DNA of 64,000 bases from Pseudomonadota bacterium (GCA_021798835.1 JAJZBQ010000002.1:1-64000); one strand, 5' to 3'. Shown: positions 17,440-26,887, counted from the stretch's first letter. Translations and numbers: made by a program. Notes: a model not told the origin generated them from the sequence alone.

Positions 17440-19097
17440 AGTCGTCCCTGAATAATTCGTTTTTACGATTTTTCGGGGTGAAGAGGATGCCATCAAATTT
17501 CACCTGGTGAGTGCAAATGAAACCACTGGGCAAATCATGGCGTTACCCAGATGACATCTGTCTGAATTTCTCCCGAACGCCCCAGAAACAAGGGCAAAAA
17601 ACAGGCGAAAAAAACGGCGTATGCCGTGTTTCAGGATCATCCGCATCAACCAACGGATGTTGTATCCGGCAGTACAGAGTACTGCATGGATGCTGTCCCC
17701 AATGCTTCCCTTGAGATGACATCGACCCATGCCGTGATCGGTCTTCAGATGGCCGATGATGGGTTCAATGGCCTGACGTCTTTTCAGTTTTGTCATCCAC
17801 TTTTGGCCCAGACGTTTTGATTTCCCCCGATGGACGATCTGCACGCCCGGATTATCGCGGTCCACACCACGGTACCCCAGATCCACGTAGACAGTTTTGG
17901 GCACCACTTTCGTATCCTGCATCAGGATCGTGGCCTGCTCCACCTGTTCATGCAGCGTATGGCCATCATAGGGATTACCTGAAAATGCTCGAGTTCCCAC
18001 GATCAGATTGCCGCTCCAGGTGGTGGCAATCCCGACCTTCACACCAAACTCGTAGGGCTTGCGACTTTTCCCTTTTGAGATGCATTCCACCTCTGGCGCA
18101 TGGAAACTGTACAACTTGGGGGTGCCCCCCACGCGTTTTCTCTGTTTGCTCTGCTCCACGATGCGTTCGACTTTCTCAAGGGTCATGGCCAGTTTGCTTT
18201 TGGCACATTCGGCCAGCATTCCTGCCTTGCGGCGTACATCACGGGCCAGGCGGCTGACTACCGTACGTTGTCTTTTCAGCGCCTTTTTCATGCGGCCAAA
18301 CTGTTTGGCATGAGCATATCTGCCAGACTTGCGGTTCAAGTTTTTGCCTTCCTTGGCGTACGTCTGCTTCAGGGGAATCTGGCTTTCCTTGGCTACCTCA
18401 ACCAGTTTCTCTCTGGCGGTTTCCAGCAAGCGTGAATCAGTGGGATGAGCCACCGCTTTCTCTTGTACCGTGCTGTCCACAATGATCGTCTCCAATTCCT
18501 TCGGATCGATCACCTTCATTTCAACAGCCGCCATAATGGTCCGGGCCAGCAGTTCCTCAACCCCTTCCTCACCAAGTGCCTGGCGAAATCGGGTCAGTAA
18601 ACTGGCATCACACGGAGCGCGGTGCTCAAAGTAGATCTCCCCTGAAAACATCTGCCAAATCGGTGACTCACCCCAACGTTCCACCAAACTTTCGTCGCTC
18701 TCGTTGTAGGCGTGTTTCAGGTACAGCAAAGAGGCCATCAGACGAAACGGAAGCCGTTTACGGCCAGCCCGTGATACCCCAGTCGACACCATCAAACGAT
18801 GGGATCCGAACAGGTCATCAAGTTCCAATTCTTTCACTTGACCAGGCTTGCGCTGGAACAGATGCTTCAGGGATTTTTCAATGTCGTCCCACTCGATTCT
18901 CGAGCCCAAAACAACCAACGGATGATCTAATCGAACCATGGATTCCAGTCGCATCCGGAACATGTCAAAGGTCTCTTCCATCAATCAAAACTCCCGGAAA
19001 TCAAGCGGTTTGAATAGACTAACCAAGAGAAATTGTACCTGAAAAACAGATATTAATCCAGAACAATCAACGTGTTATTGATATTTAAGGGACGACT
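17440..19097 (-). mobile_element. Complete IS5-family element with 4-bp target duplication
   Basis: Ends are AGTCGTCCCT at 17440 and AGGGACGACT ending at 19097. The flanks carry AAAT at 17436-17439 and 19098-19101, a clean target-site duplication. The element is about 1.66 kb, inserted near the 3' end of an Nmad3 gene. Related truncated copies are at 778-1940 and 21368-21625. Confidence 0.92.
17500..18981 (-). CDS. IS5-family transposase (full length)
   Basis: 493 residues. DDE features: IIVDSTVQEKAVAHP (first Asp), YVDLGYRGVDRDNPG (second Asp) and QAIEPIIGHLKTDHGM (Glu region), with a long lysine/arginine-rich insertion between them (QTYAKEGKNLNRKSGR). Start at ATG 18981. No frameshift. The only complete copy of this IS type in the window and the reference for the truncated ones. 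Confidence 0.93.
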   Translation of the reverse strand: MEETFDMFRMRLESMVRLDHPLVVLGSRIEWDDIEKSLKHLFQRKPGQVKELELDDLFGSHRLMVSTGVSRAGRKRLPFRLMASLLYLKHAYNESDESLVERWGESPIWQMFSGEIYFEHRAPCDASLLTRFRQALGEEGVEELLARTIMAAVEMKVIDPKELETIIVDSTVQEKAVAHPTDSRLLETAREKLVEVAKESQIPLKQTYAKEGKNLNRKSGRYAHAKQFGRMKKALKRQRTVVSRLARDVRRKAGMLAECAKSKLAMTLEKVERIVEQSKQRKRVGGTPKLYSFHAPEVECISKGKSRKPYEFGVKVGIATTWSGNLIVGTRAFSGNPYDGHTLHEQVEQATILMQDTKVVPKTVYVDLGYRGVDRDNPGVQIVHRGKSKRLGQKWMTKLKRRQAIEPIIGHLKTDHGMGRCHLKGSIGDSIHAVLCTAGYNIRWLMRMILKHGIRRFFRLFFALVSGAFGRNSDRCHLGNAMICPVVSFALTR

Positions 19098-19525
19098 AAA
19101 TAACTTGGTCAACCACCCGGTGGCCTCCGGATAGTAACCGCAATCGAGGATAAATTCTTGCCCTTTAGCGACCGTCTGCAACGATACTGAGTCGTTATCC
19201 ATTACCCATCGAGATAGTTTCCCGTGGTATGACAGCGCGGGTCGCCCATCTACGGGCATGAACCACGTCGGCAGGCTCCAGCGCGAACGATTTCGACCAT
19301 CTGCCGTTAACCGCAACGACGGAATGAATTGCTTGAATAAGCCTCCGCCGGAGTGCCCTACGTCAGCGCCCCCTAAGCGTAGTGACTCCGCAGCCACATA
19401 GATTGTGTTGTTCTTACGGTTGACGATGGGATCGGTAAAGAAATCATCTGTCCATTGGGCAAGATCGGACTGGGCACCTCTCCATATTGAGAGTCAAATC
19501 CTTTTCGGCTGAAAATCAGACGCAT
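19098..19525 (-). pseudogene. Nmad3-type gene (nucleotide modification associated domain 3), disrupted
   Basis: Starting at ATG 19525 the frame reads MRLIFSRKGFDSQYGEVPSP and ILPNGQMISLPIPS, the N-terminal signature of Nmad3 proteins. A +1 shifted frame then gives the family C-terminus: NNTIYVAAESLRL, GLFKQFIPSLRL, RSRWSLPTWF, LSYHGKLSRW and KGQEFILDCGYYPEATGW. The middle (well over 100 residues in relatives) is deleted and the two halves meet out of frame. The IS5 element then cuts the end; the original tail lies at 17397-17439 (TSLSPSSIAEIS then stop), overlapping the Nmad2 start by ATGA. Non-functional now. Confidence 0.75.
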
Positions 19526-19708
19526 GTATACGATTACTTGGTCATTTCATGCGGTTATTAAAATCTGGTATCGTTGTGGTGGACAGGTGTTCGTTGCATG
19601 CCGTGTCGCGAAATGGGTGGCTATTCTCTGCATGCACCTGCGATTTTTTTGCCTCGTGCATCGAACATCAAGGCTTGAACTCTCGAGTAGCATATTTACC
19701 GGTGAACT

Positions 19709-20023
19709 ATGTCTATAATAAACGGATTACTATCAATATTTCACACCAAAAAATCATTAAAACCTAATACTTTTATATTTAGTAACGATATAAATCCTAT
19801 AAATATTTATAATAAATTTGCTCATGATATACAAATAGCATCTGGAGCAGAATTGTCTGACCCAAAACCACCTGAAATATTAGATGGTAATTTAGTTATT
19901 GATGTGTTCTTTGTTTCACTATTTTTGAAGTGGCTATCTGATAATAAAATAGACTATGTTTCAAATACTACGATAACGCCATATAGGCATGAGATATCTA
20001 AATTCTTTGTAGGTGGTGACTGA
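19709..20023 (+). CDS. Small AT-rich hypothetical protein
   Basis: 104 residues: N-terminal SIINGLLSIFHTKKSLKP, centre SGAELSDPKPPEILDGNLVI and a hydrophobic DVFFVSLFLKWLSDNKIDY segment. Visibly richer in A and T than the surroundings, which suggests a foreign origin. Weak ribosome site. No family recognised; could also be a gene fragment. The stretch 19526-19708 shows nothing. Confidence 0.4.
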   Translation: MSIINGLLSIFHTKKSLKPNTFIFSNDINPINIYNKFAHDIQIASGAELSDPKPPEILDGNLVIDVFFVSLFLKWLSDNKIDYVSNTTITPYRHEISKFFVGGD

Positions 20024-20214
20024 GATGGTCAGTTATAATTTGTGTACGCTTTTGCAAGTTGGCTCAACTTTATACTTGATATAGCTATAGACAATATCGA
20101 TGAGATGCTCGCGAGCGTCATCTGCGGTTTCACTTTGCTAAGACTTGGCGCGAAAGGATTCTGAACTTTTAGTTCAATAGCCCCAGCCGTTTTTGGCGGG
20201 AGTTTGATTGATTA

Positions 20215-20517
20215 CTAAAATAGACCAATGACTTTCGCAATGATGACTGCGATAGGTTGATTATTACGTTCATAGGTGTTGCCTGAAGTTGCGCCAGAAT
20301 ACGGTTTCACTTGAGTAGATGTGACTTCCCATTTGTTTGAAGAATTGGCTCCGCTGTACGGTTGAATATACTTTCCGTCATATTCCCATTTATTTGAGGA
20401 GCTTGCGCCAGAATAGGGTTTAAACTGCTTCCCATCAAATTCCCATTTATTTGAAGAGTTCTTTAAAAATCTCCCATCCCACTCCCAACCCTTTGGTAGT
20501 TCAATCTTGTTAGCCAT
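20215..20517 (-). CDS. Short tandem-repeat protein (SSNKWE-DGK-PYSGA repeats)
   Basis: 100 residues: MANKIELPKGWEWDGRFLKN then repeats of about 20-22 residues: SNKWEFDGKQFKPYSGAS, SNKWEYDGKYIQPYSGAN, SNKWEVTSTQVKPYSGAT, and a degenerate GNTYERNNQ, ending with IAVIIAKVIGLF. The regular W/Y/G/S pattern suggests a beta-hairpin repeat, perhaps carbohydrate or surface binding; no function is known to me. I chose ATG 20517 because the repeat logic starts there; the frame extends upstream to 20664 without an obvious start. Bases 20518-20828 otherwise hold no gene. Confidence 0.6.
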   Translation of the reverse strand: MANKIELPKGWEWDGRFLKNSSNKWEFDGKQFKPYSGASSSNKWEYDGKYIQPYSGANSSNKWEVTSTQVKPYSGATSGNTYERNNQPIAVIIAKVIGLF

Positions 20518-20828
20518 GAATATCCGTTCTAAGTTTTTGCCGCACCTAATGAGAAGAATAAGCATCTTGAAGCTGCTTTCATGATGCCCAACGTAAAGGT
20601 AACCGGCCGCCGGAGGCTTGGCCAGAGCGGGGTTCCCCGATTTCACTGACACGCTGTCAATCACGGATACCTAGTGCGCATCGACATTGTCCGAACCATG
20701 AGATTACATCAATTATTGGGGGGATGTCAGATTTTTTGTGTGCAAGGCTCTTGTAGACTTTTCCACGGTGCCGCTCGCCGCTCCCTTATCAGGAGCAAGA
20801 GCGTGCGGCGCGGTGGTAAAGTCGGATC

Positions 20829-21367
20829 CCATTGCCATCCCACACCAGCAGTTTCATCCGGGTGCCCTGGCGATTACGGAAGACATACGCTGTCCCGTCG
20901 CAGGGAGAACGACCCCAACTCTCCTGGATCCAGCCCGACAAACGATAGATCCCGGCTCTCATGTCCACCGGTTCCCACACCAGCCAGATTTGCCCAGTCT
21001 CGATCATAGGGCACGCAACAGGTCAGCCACCCATTGCGCTGACGCCCCCTCCGGTACCACGCATTCCCACCCTCGGGAACCTCGTATCACTACCCCACCA
21101 GAGTTACCACCAGACACCCGCACCGGCACCAGAGTCAACTTCTTCCCCTCGCGGTGTGATCGCGATGCCCAGTAACGCAAACCCGAAACCCCAATCCCTT
21201 CACGGGCACAGTATTGCTTCTGCGTCAGACCGCTTGCCTTCCAGGCCGCCACCCGCTGTTCCCACTCAACCCTTCTCGATTCCTGCCCCCTTTCCGGCTC
21301 CTCCGTGTAACATCACAGCGTGCCTCACGTAAACAGAAAACGACAGGTGCCTTCACCGGACGCTTAC
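20829..21367 (-). mobile_element. IS66-family remnant (tnpA and part of tnpB)
   Basis: The left inverted repeat GTAAGCGTCCGGTGAAGG begins at 21367 on the minus strand. tnpA (to 21004) matches the intact copy at 29273-29560, but its ATGGGGCAG start has become AGGGGGCAG. tnpB (21007 downward) matches 29557-29895 until about 20829, where unrelated sequence begins; tnpC and the right end are lost. The remnant sits inside a third IS5 copy. Confidence 0.85.
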
Positions 21368-21625
21368 GCTCGGCAGACACCATCACACGATGCTTTCCGA
21401 ACATCCCCTCCAATTCCATTTCCCGCACCTGCCTCGGCTTGCGTTGAAACAAGTGACCCAGATTATTCTCGATCTCATCCCACCGAATCCTCGTCCCCAA
21501 TACCTCCAGTGGGTGATCCGGTCTGACCATCAAATCCAGTCTCATCCGAAACAGATCAAAACTCCTTCCATCACAACTCATTCTCCCAGAAATCAAGCCA
21601 CTACAACCACAAAACCGAGAGAAAT
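21368..21625 (-). pseudogene. IS5-family transposase N-terminus, interrupted by IS66
   Basis: FDLFRMRLDLMVRPDHPLEV, IRWDEIENNLGHLFQRKPRQ and FGKHRVMVSA align with residues 6-84 of the transposase at 17500-18981. A small indel shifts the original start. At 21367 the reading passes directly into the IS66 inverted repeat. The remainder of this IS5 copy is absent. Bases 21626-21881 hold no gene. Confidence 0.85.
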
Positions 21626-21881
21626 TATACCAAAAAACTATCACTTTAACAAATAAAATCAGAGTGTTAACCAATATTCAGCATCGACTCTTTATTGGTT
21701 GGGAAACCAAAGACTCGCTCAAACGGGGGTTGGAAATCAACCCCGTGAGGGCGTTACCCCCTCAGCCTCATCCAAAATGATCGCCACTCCCTGAAAACAC
21801 ATCAAAACAACTGATCATACTCATTTAGGGGAAGTGTGCGTCCATTCCATTACAAAAATTTTACACTCTTCTGTTCACTGA

Positions 21882-24083
21882 CTAATTCCCGTCATACCAT
21901 TCATGAAAGTCGAGTTCTTCAAAATACCTCTCGTAGAGATCGAAAACTCGAAACTCAACTGCCGACTGGAACGCAAGCGCACGATCTTTATTCCAGGAAT
22001 GTTTTCCGGCATCGTCGCGAGAGCACGCAATCCATGCTCTTTTATGACTATCCATATCGGAAATGGCGCTCTGTCGCAGTAAGTCTCCCGCTACAGGCAT
22101 AACATCTTCGGAATCGACCTGATCCGATTTCTCCAACAATCCCAACTTGTATGCTGGGGCGATATCTCCATCACTGCGGTTTTTACTGCTATCCCAAACC
22201 CTGACATTGCCGATGCCATTTCCTGATACCCAGTACTCGCTTTCCGAAAAATCCAGCAACTTGTCCTTACTGTTGTGCAGGCCACGCCAATTACTCCAGT
22301 TGGAGGAAGGTAAAATATGATCGTAGTCGTAGGGCGTATCCTCTTCCCTGCCGGACATGGGATCGCCGGGTATGGTGGCAACTAGTTCGCGCTGTAACCA
22401 CAACAAGATTGGATGCTGATATGTCCAGGGTTGCCACCAACGCCGATAGAAATCACATAATTCTCGATCATCATCGTCATCCTTCATAGACTGGAATCGC
22501 GACTCGCCCCTTAATACCTCGGTGTCATTCGAGGAGAATACAAGGCCATTACGTCCGCTTATCTGCAAGGGGGTAAACAATGCCGATGCAACGCCTTGCT
22601 CGATCAACTCATCATGGATTCTCCGACCAAGTTGATTCCCGCTCAACAGCGCAGCATCGGCATTTTTTTTAATGAACTGGTAACTTATTTCGCTGGCTTT
22701 CCTGTGATCGTTGACGCAAACCAACCAGAACAATACTAGGCGCAGGATGTCATTACGTCGTTTGCCATTGTAAGGATCCGCCAAATAGTCGAGTTGTGCA
22801 ATACGCAGAAGTACCTGCACCAGAGGGCGCCCCAAGTGTGGAAATAAGTGCCGGGGAAGACCTATGTCTGCCCGTTCAGTAGATCTGTATTCAATAACTA
22901 CCTGTATTTCTGAAAAGTATCGTTCGATCTGCGAAATATTGTTGTCATTTCTTGTGATCAGCGGCATGAATTTCTTACCTAGGAAATCACGGGATTGAAG
23001 CAGTCTGTGGAAATTCTGTTTGCTGGGGCTTTCCCAATCCGCCACTGAATTTTCGCCGATGGCAGCGAGCCGAACAGCGGACATTACAAGGTCCGTTGCA
23101 GTGAGCAGACTAGCCACATTACGAGATCCATTTACGGTTGGCAGATATAACGACTCGACCAGATCATAGGTTTCGGAGCGCAGATGCTTAATGATGGAAT
23201 AAATGTAATCGGAATCGGATAATCTGGTGCCCCCTGTACCTATCCTTTTGAAAAGCAGCGCGAGCGGCGGATCATTATCGTGGATTTCTTCTACTTTGAA
23301 AAAGCGGCTATCTACACGAATAACCGGCACCTGCATTTTAAACAATCGTGCCAGTGCATCTTTTAAAATCCCGACGTTATGATACACACCGGGGAGTTCC
23401 TCATGCACCTCTTTTATTTTATGTAGCATTTTCAATACGCTTCCGCGCCATTCTTCAGAGTCACCATGTTTCCGATAGGCTTCTATGAGATACTTCAAGT
23501 CGAGTGGAAATTTGGCTCCCCAGGGCGTAGTATTGGCAAGTGTGGGTTCAGTGGGTGTTTCTCCACTCTTCGTCGGGTGAGTCTTTTCGAATTGCAGTCT
23601 TGCTTTGCGACGGTCATCTAGAGAAAGCTTTGTCGATGGTTCATCACGCCGGAAACCGAATGGTTGGTTCGCGGTTGTAACCCGTAACCGAAGCAATTGA
23701 CCTGCTGCGGGAGGATCTCCGAAATCGACCCAGATTCGGCGGTCCATTGTATGGTCACCGCGCAGTTGCCATGCCACCAGCATCGCCAAGGTACGTTGCT
23801 GTCCATCGATCAAGCCCAGCCCACCTCCAGGAGGAACACTTTCACTGCTGTTCTGCCCGAGTCGACGCACTCGTATTTCAGGCGGAAGTTCGCTGGCCAT
23901 GAGGCTACCTATCGGCATTCCCTGCATCAACGAATCCCACAGTTCTATGATCTGGTTAGGTTTCCAGACCGATCCACGCTGAATCATGGGCAACGCCACA
24001 AATACATTATCGTTATTTCCACTTGCCCAATCGAGCCAGTCTGCCAGCGGTATGATGCGAATATCGTCCTTAAAGAACTTCAT
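21882..24083 (-). CDS. GmrSD-like DUF262/DUF1524 restriction protein
   Basis: 733 residues in one chain. The N-terminal DUF262 (GmrS-like) domain has QRGSVWKPNQIIELWDSLMQ and the NTP-binding LGLIDGQQRTLAML motif around residue 95. The C-terminal part carries a His-Me-finger HNH-like nuclease: YDYDHILPSSNWSNWRGLHN and WVSGNGIGNVRVWDSSKNR (DHI...N...KN). GmrSD enzymes are type IV systems that cut phage DNA with modified (glucosylated hydroxymethyl) cytosine; related fused proteins act in BREX- and Ssp-associated defence. ATG 24083 has GGAAG upstream. It follows the WYL regulator gene by 88 nt in the same operon. Substrate not predictable from the sequence. Confidence 0.85.
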   Translation of the reverse strand: MKFFKDDIRIIPLADWLDWASGNNDNVFVALPMIQRGSVWKPNQIIELWDSLMQGMPIGSLMASELPPEIRVRRLGQNSSESVPPGGGLGLIDGQQRTLAMLVAWQLRGDHTMDRRIWVDFGDPPAAGQLLRLRVTTANQPFGFRRDEPSTKLSLDDRRKARLQFEKTHPTKSGETPTEPTLANTTPWGAKFPLDLKYLIEAYRKHGDSEEWRGSVLKMLHKIKEVHEELPGVYHNVGILKDALARLFKMQVPVIRVDSRFFKVEEIHDNDPPLALLFKRIGTGGTRLSDSDYIYSIIKHLRSETYDLVESLYLPTVNGSRNVASLLTATDLVMSAVRLAAIGENSVADWESPSKQNFHRLLQSRDFLGKKFMPLITRNDNNISQIERYFSEIQVVIEYRSTERADIGLPRHLFPHLGRPLVQVLLRIAQLDYLADPYNGKRRNDILRLVLFWLVCVNDHRKASEISYQFIKKNADAALLSGNQLGRRIHDELIEQGVASALFTPLQISGRNGLVFSSNDTEVLRGESRFQSMKDDDDDRELCDFYRRWWQPWTYQHPILLWLQRELVATIPGDPMSGREEDTPYDYDHILPSSNWSNWRGLHNSKDKLLDFSESEYWVSGNGIGNVRVWDSSKNRSDGDIAPAYKLGLLEKSDQVDSEDVMPVAGDLLRQSAISDMDSHKRAWIACSRDDAGKHSWNKDRALAFQSAVEFRVFDLYERYFEELDFHEWYDGN

Positions 24084-24171
24084 GCGTTTTACTTCCTTTT
24101 TTGCTGCGTTGTTTATACGAAAACTTGGAGATTAAAAATCATCTCTGATCAAATGTGTCAAGACGCGTTGA

Positions 24172-25122
24172 TCATTGTTTTTTTACATCCCACAAGGATT
24201 CACCGAACCCATTAATCCACCAATCCAACATCGCGGAATCCACCACGGTTGCCTTGATCTCGTAGAAGTCATCATGTTCGATGACTTGCTGATCTTGGGA
24301 AAGAGGGGACTCTATAATGTGCAGCCCGGTATCTTTGTGGATTTTGAAAGTGAGGTTGACCTTCTTGCCATCGCCAAAGCCAAACCGCCCATCGTCATCG
24401 TACTGCTTCAGATTGAATTCTGAAGGATATTCGAAATTTTCATTGAGAACTTCAGCCTTACGAAAACGGTGGAGTGCGAGAGAGCGTTCATTGTTGAAGC
24501 CTTCAAAACGGCAGACGAGGTAAAGGCGAGGTCCCTGCTGTGCAAGACCTAGAGGATGAACGCGAACTTCCTTCCGTTCCCCATTGGCATTCTGATAATC
24601 CGCAAGCAGTACCCGGTTTTCATAAAGGGCCATGCTGACAGCATCAAACACGCCGGGCTTCAAAGGGGGGGGCAATAACGGCTGTGAGGTCGCAACCACT
24701 CGCACCTTTTGGAGCCATTGGCGTTCCAGGGAAGGTTTTGAGGAAGGGCCCAGATTGCGACGGGACTGCTCGAAAAAACCTCCCATGGATCTCATCAGTT
24801 TTGCCGGGAGGAGCATCTTCAGATGCTGCTCTGCGAGCGTCAGCAACAAAGATTCCTGGGGAGTCAATCCGGGAAATGAAATGCCTTTGGCATATTCCAG
24901 CCACCGGTAGCCATAGGGCTTGCTCCTGTCATCCCGTTCAAGGTCAAAATGCTCGGATAGCGTGTCCAGATGGCGCTGGATCGTGCGCAAATCCCTGTCA
25001 AATCCCTCATTGACCAGTTGGTTGTGAAGTTCAGAGGCCGTGATTTTTCTCTGCTTGGGAATCCGCTTGAGGATTTCCAGTATGAGGATGGCGGTTTCCA
25101 AGGTATCCGAGCGTTTTGGCAT
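24172..25122 (-). CDS. WYL-domain transcriptional regulator
   Basis: 316 residues from ATG 25122 (GGAGG upstream; the start overlaps the previous stop as TAATG). N-terminal HTH (RKITASELHNQLVNEGFDRD, LRTIQRHLDTLSEHF), then the WYL domain: DYQNANGERKEVRVHPLGLA and GPRLYLVCRF, and a C-terminal WCX part ending ESLWDVKKQ. WYL regulators commonly control defence cassettes and sense nucleic acid or nucleotide ligands; this one lies between a DUF2779 protein and a GmrSD-like nuclease, so autoregulation of that cassette is likely. Confidence 0.88.
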   Translation of the reverse strand: MPKRSDTLETAILILEILKRIPKQRKITASELHNQLVNEGFDRDLRTIQRHLDTLSEHFDLERDDRSKPYGYRWLEYAKGISFPGLTPQESLLLTLAEQHLKMLLPAKLMRSMGGFFEQSRRNLGPSSKPSLERQWLQKVRVVATSQPLLPPPLKPGVFDAVSMALYENRVLLADYQNANGERKEVRVHPLGLAQQGPRLYLVCRFEGFNNERSLALHRFRKAEVLNENFEYPSEFNLKQYDDDGRFGFGDGKKVNLTFKIHKDTGLHIIESPLSQDQQVIEHDDFYEIKATVVDSAMLDWWINGFGESLWDVKKQ

Positions 25123-26603
25123 TACAGCCTCCAGTGAGTTTTTCCTGCAAAAACCTGCCAAAGTCGTACCATGGCATAGGTATCGAGTTTGCAGTATTCC
25201 AGCAACTGGCGCTCCAGAGTTTGCTTGCGATTCTCACTGGTTTGAGGGTGTATGGCTTCCAAGTAGGCGGCCTGTGCCCCCCCGCCGTTCTGCACACCCT
25301 CCAGGTTGTCATAAGAGAGTTCGGCCACCAGGGCAGGCAATACTGCCTTGATGCTCCAACTGCCCTTCTGGCTGGGATGGTAGTAGCGCTCCCTGGCCAC
25401 CGGCAAGAGATCCACGATGCGTTCGTTGATGTTGAGGAGCCGCTTTTCAAGTGCGGGGAATCGTTCCGCCAGTTCGGCAATTCGGGTTCTTTCAAAAGCC
25501 GCGTTGTAGACAAAAACAGGTTCGTTATCCCCGCAGGCGGCGATAAGCTTTTCCGCAAAAGCACGGGAGGGATCATTGCCGGATAGGTCCAGAAATGCCT
25601 CATGTTGGAGTTTTCCCAATACCCCAAGACGGTGAATACTGAACTGGAAGGTGATCTGCTGGTAAGGCTTCGTGCCTTTCCAGATAGGTATGGCGAACTG
25701 GATCGTTTCAAAATCCAGGAAATAGCCCGGCAAAGGATGAGGCTTCAGGTCGGCAACAGCGCCTTCTGCATCAAAATAAGATTTTCCGGAGAGTGTCATG
25801 TTTCGGACCAACTGCTGCTTCTCAGTCAATGAAATCGCGTCAGGCAAGTCCTTCATGTCCAGAATGCCTTCTTTTCTGAGCATTTCAGTTTTCCGGAAAC
25901 TCGGCAACCAGGCAATGGGATATTCGGCCTGAGGTTCAAATGCGGAGCAGTGCGTGTAAAAACCACAGGCGAACGGAGTCGAGCATTGAGGGCCTGTTGC
26001 CACCTCTGGCTCCCCACCTGCCATGGTTTGTCGTGCACCTGCAATCCATTGGCGTACCTCTCCGTTTCTGGAAAATGCTTGATCCGAAAGATCCTCCTCC
26101 ACCAGCAAGCCTTGGTAATCCTCACTGCCTGGGTATATCCAGGTATTGTCGATATGTGCCAAGGAAACGGACTTAAGGGCCAATCCTGCGTCCCGTGCAA
26201 CCAACGACTGGATCGCCACATCATCACGATGATAGTCCTTCACACTGGTGGAGGATTTCACTTCCACCATGCGCCAACCTTGGTGAACAGGGAGCAGTAC
26301 ATCGGATAAGACTAATGCCTCCCTCGTGACAAAGGTTCCTTCGAAAATCGGCTGCTTGGAGCCCAGTAGGGCTTGCGTATGTGTTGCGGCTTGATCAAAC
26401 CCCTCCGATTCAATATTGATCAGCACGCCTTTCCCGTTCGGATCGTACAAGCCGCGAGCGATGTCGCCCACTTGATGCCCCACCAGGAAATTAGCCTCAG
26501 TCTCTGCATTGGTGATGTTGAGATCGGGCCGATGGATTTCCAGCCAAAGACGGCGAGGGCATTGGCGATAGGCTAGCAACTTCGATTTGGACAAGCGGCG
26601 CAT
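25122..26603 (-). CDS. DUF2779 protein with Cas4-like Fe-S nuclease and RNase-H-like domains
   Basis: 493 residues from ATG 26603 (GAGGGAG upstream). The N-terminus is Cas4-like: SKSKLLAYRQCPRRLWLEIH, then VEVKSSTSVKDYHRDDVAIQ as the PD-(D/E)XK core, and CSTPFACGFYTHC supplying the other cysteines of a probable 4Fe-4S cluster. The second half is the DUF2779 domain with a DEDD-like start (GYFLDFETIQFAIPIW) and later FVYNAAFERTRI and LEYCKLDTYAMVRLW, resembling a 3'-5' exonuclease fold. First gene of the DUF2779-WYL-GmrSD operon. Probably processes DNA for defence; exact role unknown. Confidence 0.82.
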   Translation of the reverse strand: MRRLSKSKLLAYRQCPRRLWLEIHRPDLNITNAETEANFLVGHQVGDIARGLYDPNGKGVLINIESEGFDQAATHTQALLGSKQPIFEGTFVTREALVLSDVLLPVHQGWRMVEVKSSTSVKDYHRDDVAIQSLVARDAGLALKSVSLAHIDNTWIYPGSEDYQGLLVEEDLSDQAFSRNGEVRQWIAGARQTMAGGEPEVATGPQCSTPFACGFYTHCSAFEPQAEYPIAWLPSFRKTEMLRKEGILDMKDLPDAISLTEKQQLVRNMTLSGKSYFDAEGAVADLKPHPLPGYFLDFETIQFAIPIWKGTKPYQQITFQFSIHRLGVLGKLQHEAFLDLSGNDPSRAFAEKLIAACGDNEPVFVYNAAFERTRIAELAERFPALEKRLLNINERIVDLLPVARERYYHPSQKGSWSIKAVLPALVAELSYDNLEGVQNGGGAQAAYLEAIHPQTSENRKQTLERQLLEYCKLDTYAMVRLWQVFAGKTHWRL

Positions 26604-26663
26604 GGATGCTCCCTCGTAGATTTGCAATTTACCAGAAAACATAAATAATATTAAATCTGAATT

Positions 26664-26680
26664 ACGACATTATGTGTCAC
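26664..26680. promoter_or_regulatory. Candidate WYL-regulator operator, copy 1
   Basis: ACGACATTATGTGTCAC, a partial palindrome (GACA-N5-TGTC), lies about 60 bp upstream of the DUF2779 start in an AT-rich promoter region. A second copy with 15 of 17 identical bases is at 27429-27445. The link to the WYL protein is by position only. Confidence 0.4.
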
Positions 26681-26887
26681 TTCGATTCCGATGACGGTGA
26701 ACTCTATGACATGTATTGCAAACCAGAAACGAATCAATTAAAACTGCTACCTATAGACGAGGAGATTGGCGGATTCTGGGATGATGGGTATCTACACTGT
26801 CCATCAAAGTTCGATATTGTGGGGCTGAGCGGGCTATCTGGTACATGCGTACACCCATGGTTGTCACCAAGTAGCAAAACCCTGTGA
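26672..26887 (+). CDS. Possible small protein, unknown
   Basis: 71 residues: CHFDSDDGELYDMYCKPETN, LPIDEEIGGFWDDGYLHCPS and a less natural tail. Acidic, with four cysteines, two in the first 20 residues. Weak ribosome site, and the start lies within the putative operator, so this may be a chance open frame. Confidence 0.25.
   Translation: MCHFDSDDGELYDMYCKPETNQLKLLPIDEEIGGFWDDGYLHCPSKFDIVGLSGLSGTCVHPWLSPSSKTL

Noticed and set aside
20240..20470. CRISPR-like array
   Set aside because: The roughly 60-bp periodicity comes from protein-coding repeats with codon-level variation; there are no unique spacers and no cas genes in the window.
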